DNA from: Nymphalis io
Taxonomy: Eukaryota; Arthropoda; Insecta; Lepidoptera; Nymphalidae
Assembly: GCF_905147045.1 (NCBI RefSeq)
Contig: NC_065897.1
Span: 6,153,001 to 6,217,000, forward strand
Direction of reading: 5' to 3'
DNA: 64,000 nucleotides
Positions 23,394 through 33,789 of this stretch are shown one piece after another. Position 1 is the first letter of the stretch. Every line of letters starts with the position of its first letter. The translations under genes were made by a program, and so were the position numbers. The notes under the pieces are model-generated. The model ran no database searches, had not been told where the DNA came from, and worked only from the letters and a program-made list of their open reading frames with translations.

Positions 23394-26300
23394 ACTAGTT
23401 ATTATATTAATAATATGTAAGTTATTTTAGTATAATTGATAGAAATTGTTAAGAATTAATATATATTAAAAAAGAACCAGGCGATCAATTCTACTAATTT
23501 AATAATAAAATATAATGGCAATGATTACGTTTTGATTCGATTGCAGTATAGTGACATTTTTTTTTATAGAATAGAAAGGCGGACGAGCATATGGGCCACC
23601 TGATGGTAAGTGGTCACCAAACGCCCTTAGACATTGGCATTGTAAGAAATGTTAACTATCGCTTACATCACCAATGCGCCACCAACCTTGGGAACTAAAA
23701 TGTTATGTCCCTTGTGCCTGTAATTATACTGGCTCACTCACCCTTCATACCGGAACACAACAATACCAAGTACTGCTGTTTTGCGGTAGAATATCTGATG
23801 AGTGGGCGGTACCTACCCAGACGAGCCTGCACAAAGCTCTACCACCAGTAGACATTTTGTCAATACAGTTTTCCCCGGGTTCAAATATTAATTAGTGGTG
23901 ACTATTTATTTAATAATTAAATAATAATAGCATTTTATACTAGCGTTTGACAGATTTACAACAGAGATATTTATATCCTTTATCTTTGTTACATATTGTA
24001 TATTACTGGTGTTACTAATTATACATTCATATTGAAGCTATTGTGTCTAATTGAAAACCGTCTAAAATAAGGCTATATAATACGCAATAAATAGTTATAT
24101 AAAAAACATATACTTCGTATGTATCGTTGGATCGCACGAAATTGCTAACAACAAAATTGTTATTGACGTATATGGCAGCTTCTTGCCAGAAGGACGTAAA
24201 AAGTTCCACACGCGTCCGTGATGTACTCAGTTGTCTGATGATCGTACAAAGATCTGCCGTACCTTATGTAAAATTGTTTAATTTTTTAGACGAAAAGGAT
24301 AGAGCACGTAGAACTTACCCGTGAAGAAGGTGGGTTCGAATACAGATAATTTCTAAGCCATAATTAGAAGATGAAGCCATTGTACAGTAGAGAGCCTATA
24401 TAAAGACTTTCATAACTATTTTGAGGTTATTTTAAATTAAAAAATACGTGGGATTACGTACTAAACTATAAAACAATTGAGATATTTATAATAATATTTG
24501 GTCATGTGCTTTACAAATATTTAATCACATCACATGGAATCCTTTAAGCGCTTACATTTTGTGAAATCTTTTCCGCATTTGTTAATTATCGAACAAATCT
24601 ATAAAATTGTAACACATAACTACCATAAATACCAATTTGTTGATGGATTAATTTAAAAATTTACCATAATAAGGAACACGTCGTAGCGATTTAGCGGCAC
24701 TGATTACTGTCGCTTGCCAATCGTGCTTGAGCTGACCACGTCCAGAGCACTCTCGTTTTATCGGTAATAACTCTATGTCGGTTGCCATTTCATTTATTTC
24801 CGATCTGTTGATGTCCATGTTATCTTGGTAATTTGTCTAAATATTCTACTTGAGCAATAGACTATCCGAATTGAGTTATCATCATTATTTTTATTGTTAT
24901 CTTTATACAACAATTACATGCCCATTTTTTGATCAAAGGCCATAATTATTGAACTATATTCTATGTATATATAGAGACTATAATATGAAGACTATATAGA
25001 ATTATGTAAAATATCTAAATTCTATTGCTTACAGCTATAATAATATCCATATCTCAGTTTGACTAGTTATAATTGTTATACGTATGATAATATATAGGAG
25101 GTAGAGAATATATTTATGAGGTCGAAATTGACAATTTACTTACATTTTAATGTTTATTAAATATGTATATATTTAATAAACATTAAAATATATATACATA
25201 TATATGTAATATGGCTGTATATCCTAAGGTTCAATCCTGTCCCAGTGAATTATGAGAAACGGGATTCACTTGTGTTTGCGCACACACTTGTGCACTATAG
25301 TTTGTTTTGCGCAGTTAGTTGGCTAGAATAGCCAACTAGTTGCGCTTGAGTATGACTGCCGTAGACAAAATCGATTAAGGTGATATCGTATCATCGTCAC
25401 CATCTTAATATATTTTAAATAATATTTACTGTGTTATGTGTGGTGGTATAATAGGCTTCATAAAAGGTCGCGCCATAGTCACTTCTATAATAGCGAAGGC
25501 GCAGTTGCCATCGTTACCTGTCGGTAGTATTTCGTTGCTGACAACCGTAGTTTCTGTTGTATTACTAAAAAAAAATATATTTCCTAGAATAACTTTTGAA
25601 GACTATGAGGATTCCTAACGTTAGTAGGTGCTGTGATTTACATTTAGGCCGACGATATGATTTAAAAATGCCAGGAGAGACTTGGAAAACAACAAAGCAG
25701 GTAATATGCTGTTGCTGGAGTCAGGAAGTTAGCAAAATTTCACAATCGTGAGGTTCCGCACTTGATCTTACTTATCTCGTGTTGGATTGCCGTACCACAG
25801 GACTATGAGACACTTCCGGGACACTCTTTTTCACTGATGGCTGTTATTAGAGATTGGCCGCTGTAGCCAAATTTTTTTGTATGACCAATAAACCACTGGT
25901 TGAAGGAGAATTACGTTCGAAAATTAAGTAACATTTGAATTTAATTGAAATAAATAATGTTTTAACTTGTGTAAATGATTGGCCTAACCTGACAATTTTG
26001 TGATGGTTCGGCGACTGAACTCTTTCATTGGTTGCTAGTAGTGGTTCACAACCACATTTTTCCATCAGGCTCTCTGCGTCAAACCATTGCAACGGTACTA
26101 CTATTCTAGTAGTTTTTTCTACAATTGATGTTGTAAACATAATGAATAATCATTAATTATTCATTTCAAACATTATTTATTCTACTTGAAACATTTTTTC
26201 CACAGATTATAATTGTGTGGATAATGTATAATTATATGCATCTATCTTGATCAGGCGTGGATTCAGCGTTATGGGCACAGTAGGCATGCCCACTACCCTA

Positions 26301-29281
26301 CCCTAGACCCTACTATGGGGTTGATAGAAGTACCTATAGATTACCCCTGGTGGTAGGGCTTTGTGCAAGCTCGTCTGGGTATGTACCACCCACTCATCAT
26401 ATATCCCCAAAACAGCAGTACTTGTTATTGTTGTGTTCCGGTTTGAAGGGTGAGTGAGCCAGTGTAATTAAAGGCACAAGGGACATAACATCTTAGTTCC
26501 CAAGGTTGGTGGTTCATTGGCGATGTAAGCGATTTCAAACAACATTTCTTACAATGTCAGTGTCTATGGGCGTCGGTGACCTTTTATCATCAGGTGGTCC
26601 ATATGCTCGTCCGTTTACCTATACTATAAAAAAAAACAACAATATAGGCCAAGCTTGGGCATAATATCCGCGGGGGCGTTATACATTTTATAAGCTTCTT
26701 TGTACGAGTATGAATGCAATATATCAATTATAAGTGAGTCCGTAGTCCGACTCGCACTTTGCTGATTTTCTGGTGGCACCAGAACCTTTTTCGACGCTGA
26801 ACCCGCGCCTTGTTCTTGATGGTACACGTAATGCATATAATAGGACCATAACAAAATCCACGTATGAAAAAAAAAAATTTTTCTGCTAGTATTATTATTA
26901 AAACTCTTTACCTCCTGGATAGAGCAGTCTAAAAAGGTCGATAAAACCCATTAAACTATATCCTTGGCCTTCCTCATACAGTTGCACTTCTAATGGCCAC
27001 TTGTATTGGCGTATGTAGTTAGAGAGCCACTGTTCTGAGTCCTTAAGTAATAAAGTTCGGTGGAATGAAGCCCAAACTGTAGTAACTGAAATAAGTATAT
27101 GTTAAATTAATTATCTAGGATTTACAACGTTTTAATATTTAATTGGTCTCCGTTAAGCTTCATTATTATTCTTTATATTTATGATTTTTTTTAAATTAAA
27201 TTAATAATAATAAATTAAGGCATAATTTTTAATATTTTGTATTGACAAATATTCTATTTTTTAATTCGTTTGAATAACAGGTACATTAGAATTAATAAAT
27301 TACACAATATTAAGAAATCAAATATTTATGTCATCGTAATTTAATAAAAAAAAATAACTTAAGCATTATTGCCTCGTCCACCTTCCGAATATAATAATAT
27401 AAATTTGAAAAAAAAACAATGATTTATTTTTTAAATATAGAACAATATTCTCAAAAATACGGTATATAACTAAAATGTGAAATATAAATCATAATAGCAC
27501 TTACACTTTTGTGGTAAGCTATTCAAGTAATATTCCAAGTCGATATTATGTACATTTTGGAATTCTTTCAAGTTACATTGAAGTTTTACATCTCCTTTTG
27601 TAAATCGTTCTTCTTGAAGTCTTAGACTCTCCCAGTGTGGATAAAAGGACATGTAATCAAATCTCTTTGGGGTTTCATAGCCGTTATAAAATGTAAACAC
27701 TGAACTGTGCTAGATAGACATGATAATAATTAATTTATAGATATAAATATAATAAAATAATTTACATATAGAAGTGAGTTACCATGTCGTTCCAAACTGG
27801 TAATTTTGTTGCTGCTGTATAAACGACGGTGTCTTTAAAAGGAACTAGAAAGTTGTAACATCCCACGAGGGTAAATTTAAAATAGTTCGAATTTCTAAAT
27901 TTCTTATGATGTATTTTATTCTCTTCGTTTCTTATTATATTCAATTTTAACGTTATTTTTGGAAAATTATCCCAACTTTTGGCGAGTAAAACTGACGGTG
28001 GTACTATGGATTCCATGCTTTTTTCGATTACCATTTCTTTCGTATCTATACAATTTATTAATAAATTAGAAGTAGCCAAAAATGCATTGATAAAATTATT
28101 CGTATAAAATAATATTAATTAAATAGTATTAAAATATATTTCTATATCATATTCATATACATATATGAATCTGAAATTTAAAGCGTTAATTACAATAAAT
28201 TAGTTTAATGGTGGCCTATTCACCGATTGCGGCCACGGCATACGTCATATTCTCAATGGAAACTACAAAATTTCCTTAATACAGTTAGTTGGCTATATAT
28301 TTATCCAACTAAGCAATTTTCTTTAGAAATACTTTTAGCATACCGATAAATATTGGGAGTATGTCAATGTTGCAGCAATAACTATCAATAAATGACTCTT
28401 GTTTAAAAAATACGCTCGATTTGTTTGTTTGTTGAGTGTTGTTAACTGTTGTTGTCGTTGAGTGAGACTGTCCCATTGAACTGACAGTATCTACGTTCGA
28501 GATGCTTTTTATGGGTAACATCATTACTGGAAATATAAATAAATAAAATTACCACTTTGTCATTATTGTTTTTATCATATTTAACTGGTAAACTGTTAAT
28601 ACTTTCATAATTGCGTAGAATTTGTGTATTATTTTATACAGTAACAGCCTGTAAATGTCCCCACTGCTGGGCTAAGGCCCCCTCTCCCTATTTGAGGAGA
28701 AGGTTTGGATATTATTTTATAAATATGATAAATATTTCGATATTTCCAATATTTCTTAATATTCATATTCTATGTACAAATAAAGTATACAATTTTTATG
28801 TTATAATTAATACCCTGTGTCAGCAACTTTATAAGATTAAAAGATAAATAAAGATTCATACTAGTAAGTGGCTGATTGACAAATAAACACATTTTTTCAT
28901 AATCTGACGGATCGTAATTCATATATCCTTCAGCGAGGATTCTTGTACTGTCGACTTCTTCCTCTCTTCTATTAGTAGACGTGACTACACTTGATAATAG
29001 CAATTGATCAAAGTATGTAATCTTCAAGGTGTACGGCTTAGGGTCTTCGTCCGGAACTCTTAAGTCTAGGATGCTAATAGTAAGAATATCAAGTGGTGGC
29101 ACATATATTTCTTCTTTACATTGTATTTCTGACTTGACTGTTCTTATAGATGCCTCTGATCGGTTCTAACATGCAAAACATACTGTTTTAATATTTCTTC
29201 ATTGAATACTTGAGTATTCTTTAAGATTCAATTAAATTTTATTATTAACATTTAATAATAACTAACCTTAGATTTCTTCAT
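9736..29281 (-). CDS. CFAP70: CFAP70-like axonemal TPR protein, 19 exons
   Basis: CFAP70 is an axonemal (outer dynein arm region) protein of cilia and flagella; in insects a sperm-tail role is expected. Exons, N to C: 29267-29281, 28862-29165, 28344-28526, 27783-28045, 27505-27709, 26912-27085, 26685-26814, 25989-26105, 25430-25564, 24665-24804, 24114-24262, 22718-22960, 22444-22574, 21912-22088, 20779-20929, 11316-11457, 10874-10955, 10390-10507, 9736-10011. The phases chain into one frame of about 1044 codons; human CFAP70 is about 1120. Family-like stretches include LTISILDLRVPDEDPKPYT near the start, MGFIDLFRLLYPG, CAFAIIEVTMARPF, and C-terminal TPRs (AMELYLQ/LAVERPREADNWRELA, SAYAWIALAEDWL, AARALNCDRRAGRAWALLAS). 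An in-frame TGA upstream supports the ATG. The exon 7 to 8 join (26685/26105) is the weakest link. The intron after 22718 starts with GC. The last about 13 codons come from a SINE. Confidence 0.82.
11085..11277 (+). repeat. SINE-1 copy, diverged, in a CFAP70 intron
   Basis: It shares 'gtgtttatataattcatcgcgtggacggcgatgga', 'gaaattctgccatatgtgt' and 'acattggagcag' with the SINE-1 body, with many substitutions and no clear head. It lies between the CFAP70 exons at 10874-10955 and 11316-11457. Confidence 0.6.
11640..11745 (-). repeat. SINE-3, 3' part of a copy split by the CR1-like LINE
   Basis: It contains 'cacctggtggtaagtggtcaccatcgcccatagacattggcactgtgag', which is the family's 3' part. It stops just before the (TAA)n tail of the LINE. 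The missing 5' part resumes at 19590. Confidence 0.75.
13077..15302 (+). mobile_element. LINE family A, 5'-truncated copy nested in the CR1-like LINE
   Basis: A CR1/Jockey-group non-LTR element of the same family as 54047-57724. The long open frame (about 13088-15186, stop TAG) begins inside the endonuclease-RT linker at GMRDYYASVPWKERCFSGND. It includes RT blocks KASGPDGIPAIVLKKC, NYRPIAITSVLCKVMERILN, GFRPKRSTGDLLAYVTHLWG, SLDISKAFDRVWH and AGVPQGSVLSPTLF. Where the catalytic YADD should stand, the frame reads SLGNIHGRAVAGRAE: a 39-base in-frame deletion relative to the other copy. The tail has CACTTACCATCAGGTGG and a poly(A) ending at 15302. No enzymatic activity is expected. Confidence 0.9.
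15383..15396. repeat. Target-site duplication, left copy (R1-clade insert)
   Basis: GGTCCAAGTATAGA occurs here and again at 16109-16122, directly after the poly(A) of the insert. Joined once, the flanks restore the host LINE's RT reading (SILGP). Confidence 0.92.
15397..16108 (+). mobile_element. R1-clade LINE, 3' fragment with 68-base poly(A)
   Basis: The frame 15398-15685 reads VDTAEHTRVECPAWAEPRAV, LSTAVGGDLSLPAVVEKMAG and FSACVMSQKEEAEREREDD. This resembles the C-terminal end (after the RT, near the Cys-His motif) of lepidopteran R1-clade elements. A GC-rich 3' UTR follows, ending in 'ggcaggcgtaaatgcctttcctccccg' and 68 A residues (16041-16108). Exact 14-base target duplications flank it. 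It is heavily 5' truncated and so dead on arrival. Confidence 0.85.
16109..16122. repeat. Target-site duplication, right copy (R1-clade insert)
   Basis: Identical to 15383-15396 and abuts the last A of the poly(A) run. Confidence 0.92.
18171..19169 (-). pseudogene. ORF1 of the CR1-like LINE, broken
   Basis: The N-terminal part (18717-19169) begins MVNTCEICKVNIGVGQKRIK and continues with paired Cys, a His and a final W-x-C-x2-C, a PHD-like zinc finger seen in ORF1 of CR1-group elements. A coiled-coil-like stretch follows. The second part (18171-18575) has DKVISLVKKWQKSNQRRLLT and FLRDNLTFANQRLLRTVKDK, matching the FP25K-like C-terminal region common in insect LINE ORF1 proteins. At least one frame break separates the parts, near 18576-18716. 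The ORF1 product would bind the element's RNA. Confidence 0.7.
19590..19768 (-). repeat. SINE-3, 5' part of the copy split by the CR1-like LINE
   Basis: Contains 'gatgttccttgtgcctgtagttgtactggc', 'cccttcaaaccggaacacaacaa' and 'ctacccagacgagcttgcagaaagccctaccacc', the 5' part of the family read on the antisense. It complements the 3' half at 11640-11745. Confidence 0.8.
19769..20778. other. CFAP70 intron, nothing else recognised
   Basis: AT-rich intronic sequence between the nested LINE complex and the exon at 20779-20929. No repeat or reading frame stands out. Confidence 0.5.
22716..22717 (-). other. GC (not GT) splice donor in CFAP70
   Basis: The exon 22718-22960 ends CAG|GCAAAT on the minus strand and the next exon starts after TTTCAG at 22574. 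The join yields LPHAMELYLQ followed by LAVERPREADNW, a continuous TPR. The nearby GT (TATT|GTAAAA) would break the phase. A GC-AG intron is therefore the best reading. Confidence 0.65.
23060..23393 (+). repeat. SINE-2 copy, near full length, with (ATT)n tail
   Basis: A tRNA-like head ('gcctggtggctaggccac', then B-box-like GGATTCAAATCCC) is followed by the family body ('cggaaagcacgtaaagccgttggtcttg', 'gagagtgcac') and a microsatellite tail of ATT units at 23341-23391. It lies in a CFAP70 intron. Confidence 0.85.
23568..23855 (-). repeat. SINE-3 copy, near full length
   Basis: The sense strand is minus. It runs from the antisense of the tail ('tatagaatagaaaggcggacgagcatatgggccacctgatggtaagtgg') to 'cacaaagctctaccaccag'. 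It lies in a CFAP70 intron. Confidence 0.9.
25144..25189. repeat. Inverted repeat, 21-bp arms, 4-base loop
   Basis: 25144-25164 is the exact reverse complement of 25169-25189 with loop GTAT. It is strongly AT-rich, so it could cruciform or be a remnant of a fold-back element. It lies in a CFAP70 intron. Confidence 0.85.
25225..25345 (+). repeat. SINE-2 fragment
   Basis: Shares 'ttgtgtttgcgcacacacttgtgcacta' and 'gcgcagttagttggctagaatagcc' with other SINE-2 copies (compare 58490-58530). Another diverged fragment of the family may lie at 25755-25875. Confidence 0.6.
26346..26628 (+). repeat. SINE-3 copy, near full length, beside CFAP70 exon 7
   Basis: Sense on +: 'ggtggtagggctttgtgcaagctcg' through 'ttgttgtgttccggtttgaagggtgagtgagcc' to 'catcaggtggtccatatgctcgtccg' and a short A-rich end. 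It starts about 57 bases past the proposed donor of the exon at 26685-26814. Confidence 0.9.
28638..28712 (-). repeat. SINE-1 tail fragment
   Basis: Antisense of the family's 3' end: 'acagtaacagcctgtaaatgtccccactgctgggctaaggcc' and 'ctccctatttgaggagaaggtttgga'. It sits in the intron between CFAP70 exons 2 and 3. Confidence 0.75.
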
Positions 29282-30305
29282 TTTCAAAATGATTTCAATT
29301 ACTCACAATAGGTGACTTAAACTTATTTGTATTTTGAAGTATGTTTGACATTTAGTACACTAATTTCATTTAAAGAGTATAAATAGGAAATAAACAGTCT
29401 AGTCAAATAAGCTTTTAAATCGAAATTCAAGGCTATTAACTGATTTTTTATATGATTGTTTTTGATTATACGCTAAACATGTTATGGGTTACTGTACTTC
29501 GCTTCGAAGGACGAGAATCCTAGCGTATTATAGATACAAGGAACATACCAACTTATATCTTTTATTGTTGGCCGCGCATTGATGATGTATGAAATGTTTT
29601 ATTGTTCTTATAGTTCTAATATCAAACGGCACTAGGCATCGGGTGGTCCATTTGATGGTTTACATTTCTCTTAAGACGTTGATGTTCGTTACTAATAGTT
29701 TTCTCCTAAACTATCTATCACAAAATATTTTATTCACATCGTCATATTAAATAATACAAAACTAGGAAACCTTCGGTTTATTGTTGCAAAGTATATATTC
29801 TTATAATATACCTATTTTAACGATTTTTTTACGTAATCCATACGCGCAAATCGCTACATAATGCCTCTGTCACTTAATAAACCAGTCCAAGATGTGATAT
29901 TGAGTGAAAATAATAATCGCTGAATAAGCTTAAACGATGGCTACCCATAAATCGATTTAAAAAAATCGAGTAAAGTATTGAAATAATTGTTATTTTGCAA
30001 AATCATCATAAAATTAAACGATCTGAACAGATCCATATAAAGTCTATAATTAATATTAATATTATTAAATAAAGCTAATGTTACTTTGATATATTAATGT
30101 ATAATTATATATTTTAACTGAACAAGTAGCTAATGATAATATTTGAAAACGGAACGTTATTATAATAATAATTTGTAAGTAATGATCCTGATCAATGGCA
30201 CATTTATGGACTCGATGTAGTTAAGGTATTAAAATGGCATTAGTAAAAAAAAGCATAATCAGTGGTATGGTGGAAATGATCTCGTTATAATCTCATTTCA
30301 ACATC

Positions 30306-31999
30306 ATGCACAGAGTAACAAGCGTCATATGTTTCATATTGTTGTGTTCAACTGGGAACATGTTAAATTTATTTGTAAAGGATAATAATAATTTTGTAAG
30401 TAAAATATCAAAATATCATGCTCAAATATTTAAGTTCTCATATATCTATTATAATAGCCGAGATGGCCTAGTGGTTGGAACGCGTGAATCTTAACCGATG
30501 ATCGTGAGTTCAAGTGCAGGCAAGCACCACTGAATTTCATGTGCTTAATTTGTGATTATAATTCATCTCGTGCTTGACGGTGATGGAAAATATCGTGAGG
30601 AAACCTGCATGTGTTTAATTTCACTGAAATTCTGCCACATGCGTATTCTACCAACCCGTATTGGAGCAGCGTGGTGGAATAAGCTACAAACCTTCTCCTC
30701 AAAAGGGAGAGGAAGCCTTAGCCCAGCAGTGGGACATTAACAGGCTGTTACTGTACTGTATATCTATTACATTGTAAGCTGTTTAGTGTTCTTCTTATAA
30801 TTATTTATTGTTAACATAATCTGATTTATTGATATTTATTTCAGGGTCCGTACGATTTAAGCTGGGTTGAATATAATGTATGTAAAGGACCTAGGGCACA
30901 TAATTCCACTTTAGTTTTTACAAATTTAACTGATAAAGGCGTTGATTGGTTTGGTTATTTTAATTTTACTTATTTAGAAGACGTTAAAATTGAAGAGGTA
31001 AGTACATTTCATTAAGTGTGTGTGTGTGTGTGTGTGTGTGTTTCATTGTAAAGAATAATATTAAATTAAAATTATCCAAAAATTTATTGATTTTTTTTAT
31101 ACGAGTGACAAATCACTGGGACAATCTTTATATTTACATTAATATTTGAAAAAAACTATTATTTGAATAATTAAGAACGGAATCATTAGTGTCAAGGTTT
31201 TTTTTGTTGGTAGGGCTTTGTACAAGCCAGTCTGGGTTATGATGAGTGGTTAGTAAATAGGTAGAATATATGATGAGCCTACTTAGCCGAGCCTATATGA
31301 AGTACCTACGTACTACCCACTTAATAATTCTACATATTCTATCGCCAAACAGCAATACTTAGTATTGATGTGTTCCGGTTGGGTGAGTGTGCTAATATAA
31401 CTTCAGGCACAAGGGAAATAACATCTTAGTGCCCGAAGTCGGTGGTAATGTAAAGATTTTTTAATATTTTTTAATGTCTATGGGTGCCACTTATCATCAG
31501 GTAGCCCATTTTTCCGTCCGCCTACCTATTTAAAAAAAATGCTGTTGGTTTGCTAACAACGTTACATAAGTATACTTGTATTCACTTAATAATTAAATGA
31601 AATAAATGTTACAGATTAAAATAACGGTTTCTTCAATAAAGGATAATATTAAGAACTTACTATGGACATATAAAGTAATTGATCCATGCAAACACTTTGC
31701 ATTCAGCAGCATCATTGCCGTCGTGTTTAAAACTCATAACTGCATTGTAAAAAAGGTGAAGTGCACATTTAATAACTACTTTAAGTTAACAAATTAACTT
31801 TAACATTTATCTCTAAATAAGTGTATTGTTTTTTTTTCAGGGATCTTATTATGCTTCTATAAATTTTAAAGAAGTAGCAGTCGCATTTTTAGGTTCGTCT
31901 TTTTTTTATGGAGACTTCGTGTTAAAGACTGTCGTTACGTCTAAAAAAGGGAATATTTTATGCTTAAATGTAATTAATAGATTTACAAAGAAAACTTAA
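30306..31999 (+). CDS. Secreted GM2-activator/CheB-like protein, 180 residues, four exons
   Basis: Exons 30306-30395, 30845-30997, 31615-31755 and 31841-31999 have GT-AG borders, and all introns fall between codons (phase 0). The protein starts MHRVTSVICFILLCSTGN, a clear signal peptide. The mature part has GPYDLSWVEYNVCKGPRAHN, three N-glycosylation sequons (NST, NLT, NFT), four cysteines, and ends FLGSSFFYGDFVLKTVVTSK then KGNILCLNVINRF. The late 'YGDFVLKTVVTSKKGNILCLNV' block resembles the corresponding part of GM2 activator (a G-x-[YF] turn, then a K/R-x-L-x-C strand). This suggests the CheB/DUF1091-type lipid-binding fold; that is inference. Poly(A) signals lie at 32032 and 32049. It starts about 1 kb from the divergently transcribed CFAP70. 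Confidence 0.72.
30457..30752 (+). repeat. SINE-1, full-length copy
   Basis: Best copy of the family. Head GAGATGGCCTAGTGGTTGGA (A-box-like) is followed by 'gtgagttcaagtgc' (decayed B box), the body, then 'gagaggaagccttagcccagcagtgggacattaacaggctgttactgtactgta'. It lies in intron 1 of the secreted-protein gene, in sense orientation. Confidence 0.9.
31017..31041 (+). repeat. (GT)n microsatellite
   Basis: About 12 GT units shortly after the donor of exon 2 of the secreted-protein gene. Confidence 0.9.
31205..31535 (+). repeat. SINE-3 copy, rearranged
   Basis: Family start 'ttggtagggctttgtacaagcc' and end 'cacttatcatcaggtagcccatttttccgtccgcctacctattt' are present. The first third is scrambled ('atgatgagtggttag', 'tacgtactacccactt'). 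It lies in intron 2 of the secreted-protein gene. Confidence 0.8.
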
Positions 32000-32267
32000 A
32001 GGAAGATTATTATTACATTAATATTTTTATGAATAAAAAACAAATGTCAATAAAGATTACATTCTAATTTTAATTATGTTTTTAAATTTAATTTTATCTA
32101 TTAAAACAAAAATAAACTTAATACTCGCTTTAATTCGAGAGCAATAAATTTTTTACTTGTAATGATGACAAGAGACCTGATGACACTGGCAACCGTCCTG
32201 CCGCTATGTACATTAAACATTGGCCCCGTCTTTTATCACGGAAACAGTGTTAGGTGAAAAACAAAAT

Positions 32268-32362
32268 AAATTAAGAGTCCGTAAATGCGTAGGAAATGCT
32301 TGGCTATGGTCTTTTCTCTTAAGGGGAAGATTTACTTCACTGCAGTTCCAGTGCGGGTTGGT
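32268..32362 (-). repeat. SINE-1-like tail fragment
   Basis: 'gagtccgtaaatgcgtaggaaatgcttggctatggtcttttctcttaaggggaag' equals the start of the minus-strand copy at 34992. 'ccagtgcgggttggt' is the antisense of the family's central block. Confidence 0.65.
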
Positions 32363-32708
32363 AAATATTTTTTTTTTTCTAAACAGACATTTAGACTGTG
32401 CCTTTAGTAGAAATGCGAGCAATTTCAAAAAGTTAAGTTAAAAATGTACACAAATGTAAGAAAAAAAATGTATATATTTATCGTTTATGCATTTGATATA
32501 AAGGCTGTGGCATATACACTTCTTTTTTTTATATTTATCAAATTTCCGTGAAGTTTTGTAATCATCTATACTTATGTTTGCTTGTAATAAATAAACAAGA
32601 AAACACTACAGAATGTAGCTTACATTATCAGCGAGTAACATAGGCTATATTTTATTTTCAAAAAATAGATTTACTTACGGAAATTGTAATAATGTAACCC
32701 AAGGTAAG

Positions 32709-32972
32709 CAGAGATGGCCCAGTGGTAAGAACGCGTGAATCTTAACCGATGATCATGGGTTCAAACCCGGGCAAGCACCGGTTTTTACTGTGTTCAATTT
32801 GTGTTATAATTCATCTCGTGCCTGCATGTGTTTAATTCCACTGAAATTCTGTCACATGTGTAATCCACCAACCCGCATTGGAGCAGCGTGGTGGAATAAG
32901 TTCCAAAACCATTTCAAATAGAGGAGAGGAGGCCTTAGCCCAGCAGTGGGACATTTACGGGCTGTTTCTGTT
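32709..32972 (+). repeat. SINE-1 copy
   Basis: Head GAGATGGCCCAGTGGTAAGA, B-box-like GGGTTCAAACCCGGG, a shortened body and the tail 'gaggccttagcccagcagtgggacatttacgggctg'. Confidence 0.88.
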
Positions 32973-33527
32973 AACCCAAGGTATCAATTTTTTTCCTATA
33001 AAATTAGGACAAATATCTTTTTGTAATTTTTACGTGGCGTGCGGTATAAAAACTATTGATGATACCTTAAATAATGTATAAATACACGTTTATAGTACTC
33101 ATCATTACCTACAAAAAAGTCTCCGAGGCTATATGTCTAACTATTATAAATAAGTCGCAGTAACTAATTTTTGTTCAAATAAGTCAAAAAAACACGTGTA
33201 GAATCGAAAGATGTTGACATTCGTATCCTTATGAAACGAAATAGTTTCATAACAAAGGTATGTACATATAAATTCTTCGAATCGGTTTAGAAGTTAGGAC
33301 TGGTATAAACATGCAAAAAGTAAGAAAAATACCGCGGTGGGAGCGAACAGTACTACGCTTTTATTTACCTATACAGTATATTTTGTTGTAAAGTAGAAGC
33401 AGTTGAAAAGTACGTTTAATATTTATACTTTAAAATGCTTTATAAAATACTTATGATGGTGATCAACGGTGCGATGTTGCAGTGGCTGGTGCAAAGAATT
33501 CTTATGTTCCGTTCATATGTATGTTTA

Positions 33528-33785
33528 CTTGGTGGTAGGACTTCGTGTAAACCTGTGTGTACCCACATCTGTGGTAACATCCACTAATCGAATATTCTTC
33601 CGCAAAACAGCAACACTTAGTATTGTTGTGTTCCGGTTTGAAAGGTGAAAACCAGTGTAACTACTAGTGCATGGGACATAATATTTTAGTTCCCATGTTT
33701 GGTGGCGCATTGGCGATGTAATGGGTGGTTAACGATAAGATCGATAATTGTTGAACACGAACGAAGTCGAGGTGGGCCGCTAGTT
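33528..33785 (+). repeat. SINE-3 5' part, then a second repeat fragment
   Basis: 33528-33726 runs from 'ttggtggtaggacttcgtgtaaacc' to 'ttggtggcgcattggcgatgtaat' and lacks the tail. At 33745-33785, 'gaacacgaacgaagtcgaggtgggccgctagtt' is the antisense of the 'actagcggcccg..ccggcttcg' end of a repeat common in Lepidoptera (see 60140). Confidence 0.75.
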
Positions 33786-33789
33786 CTTA

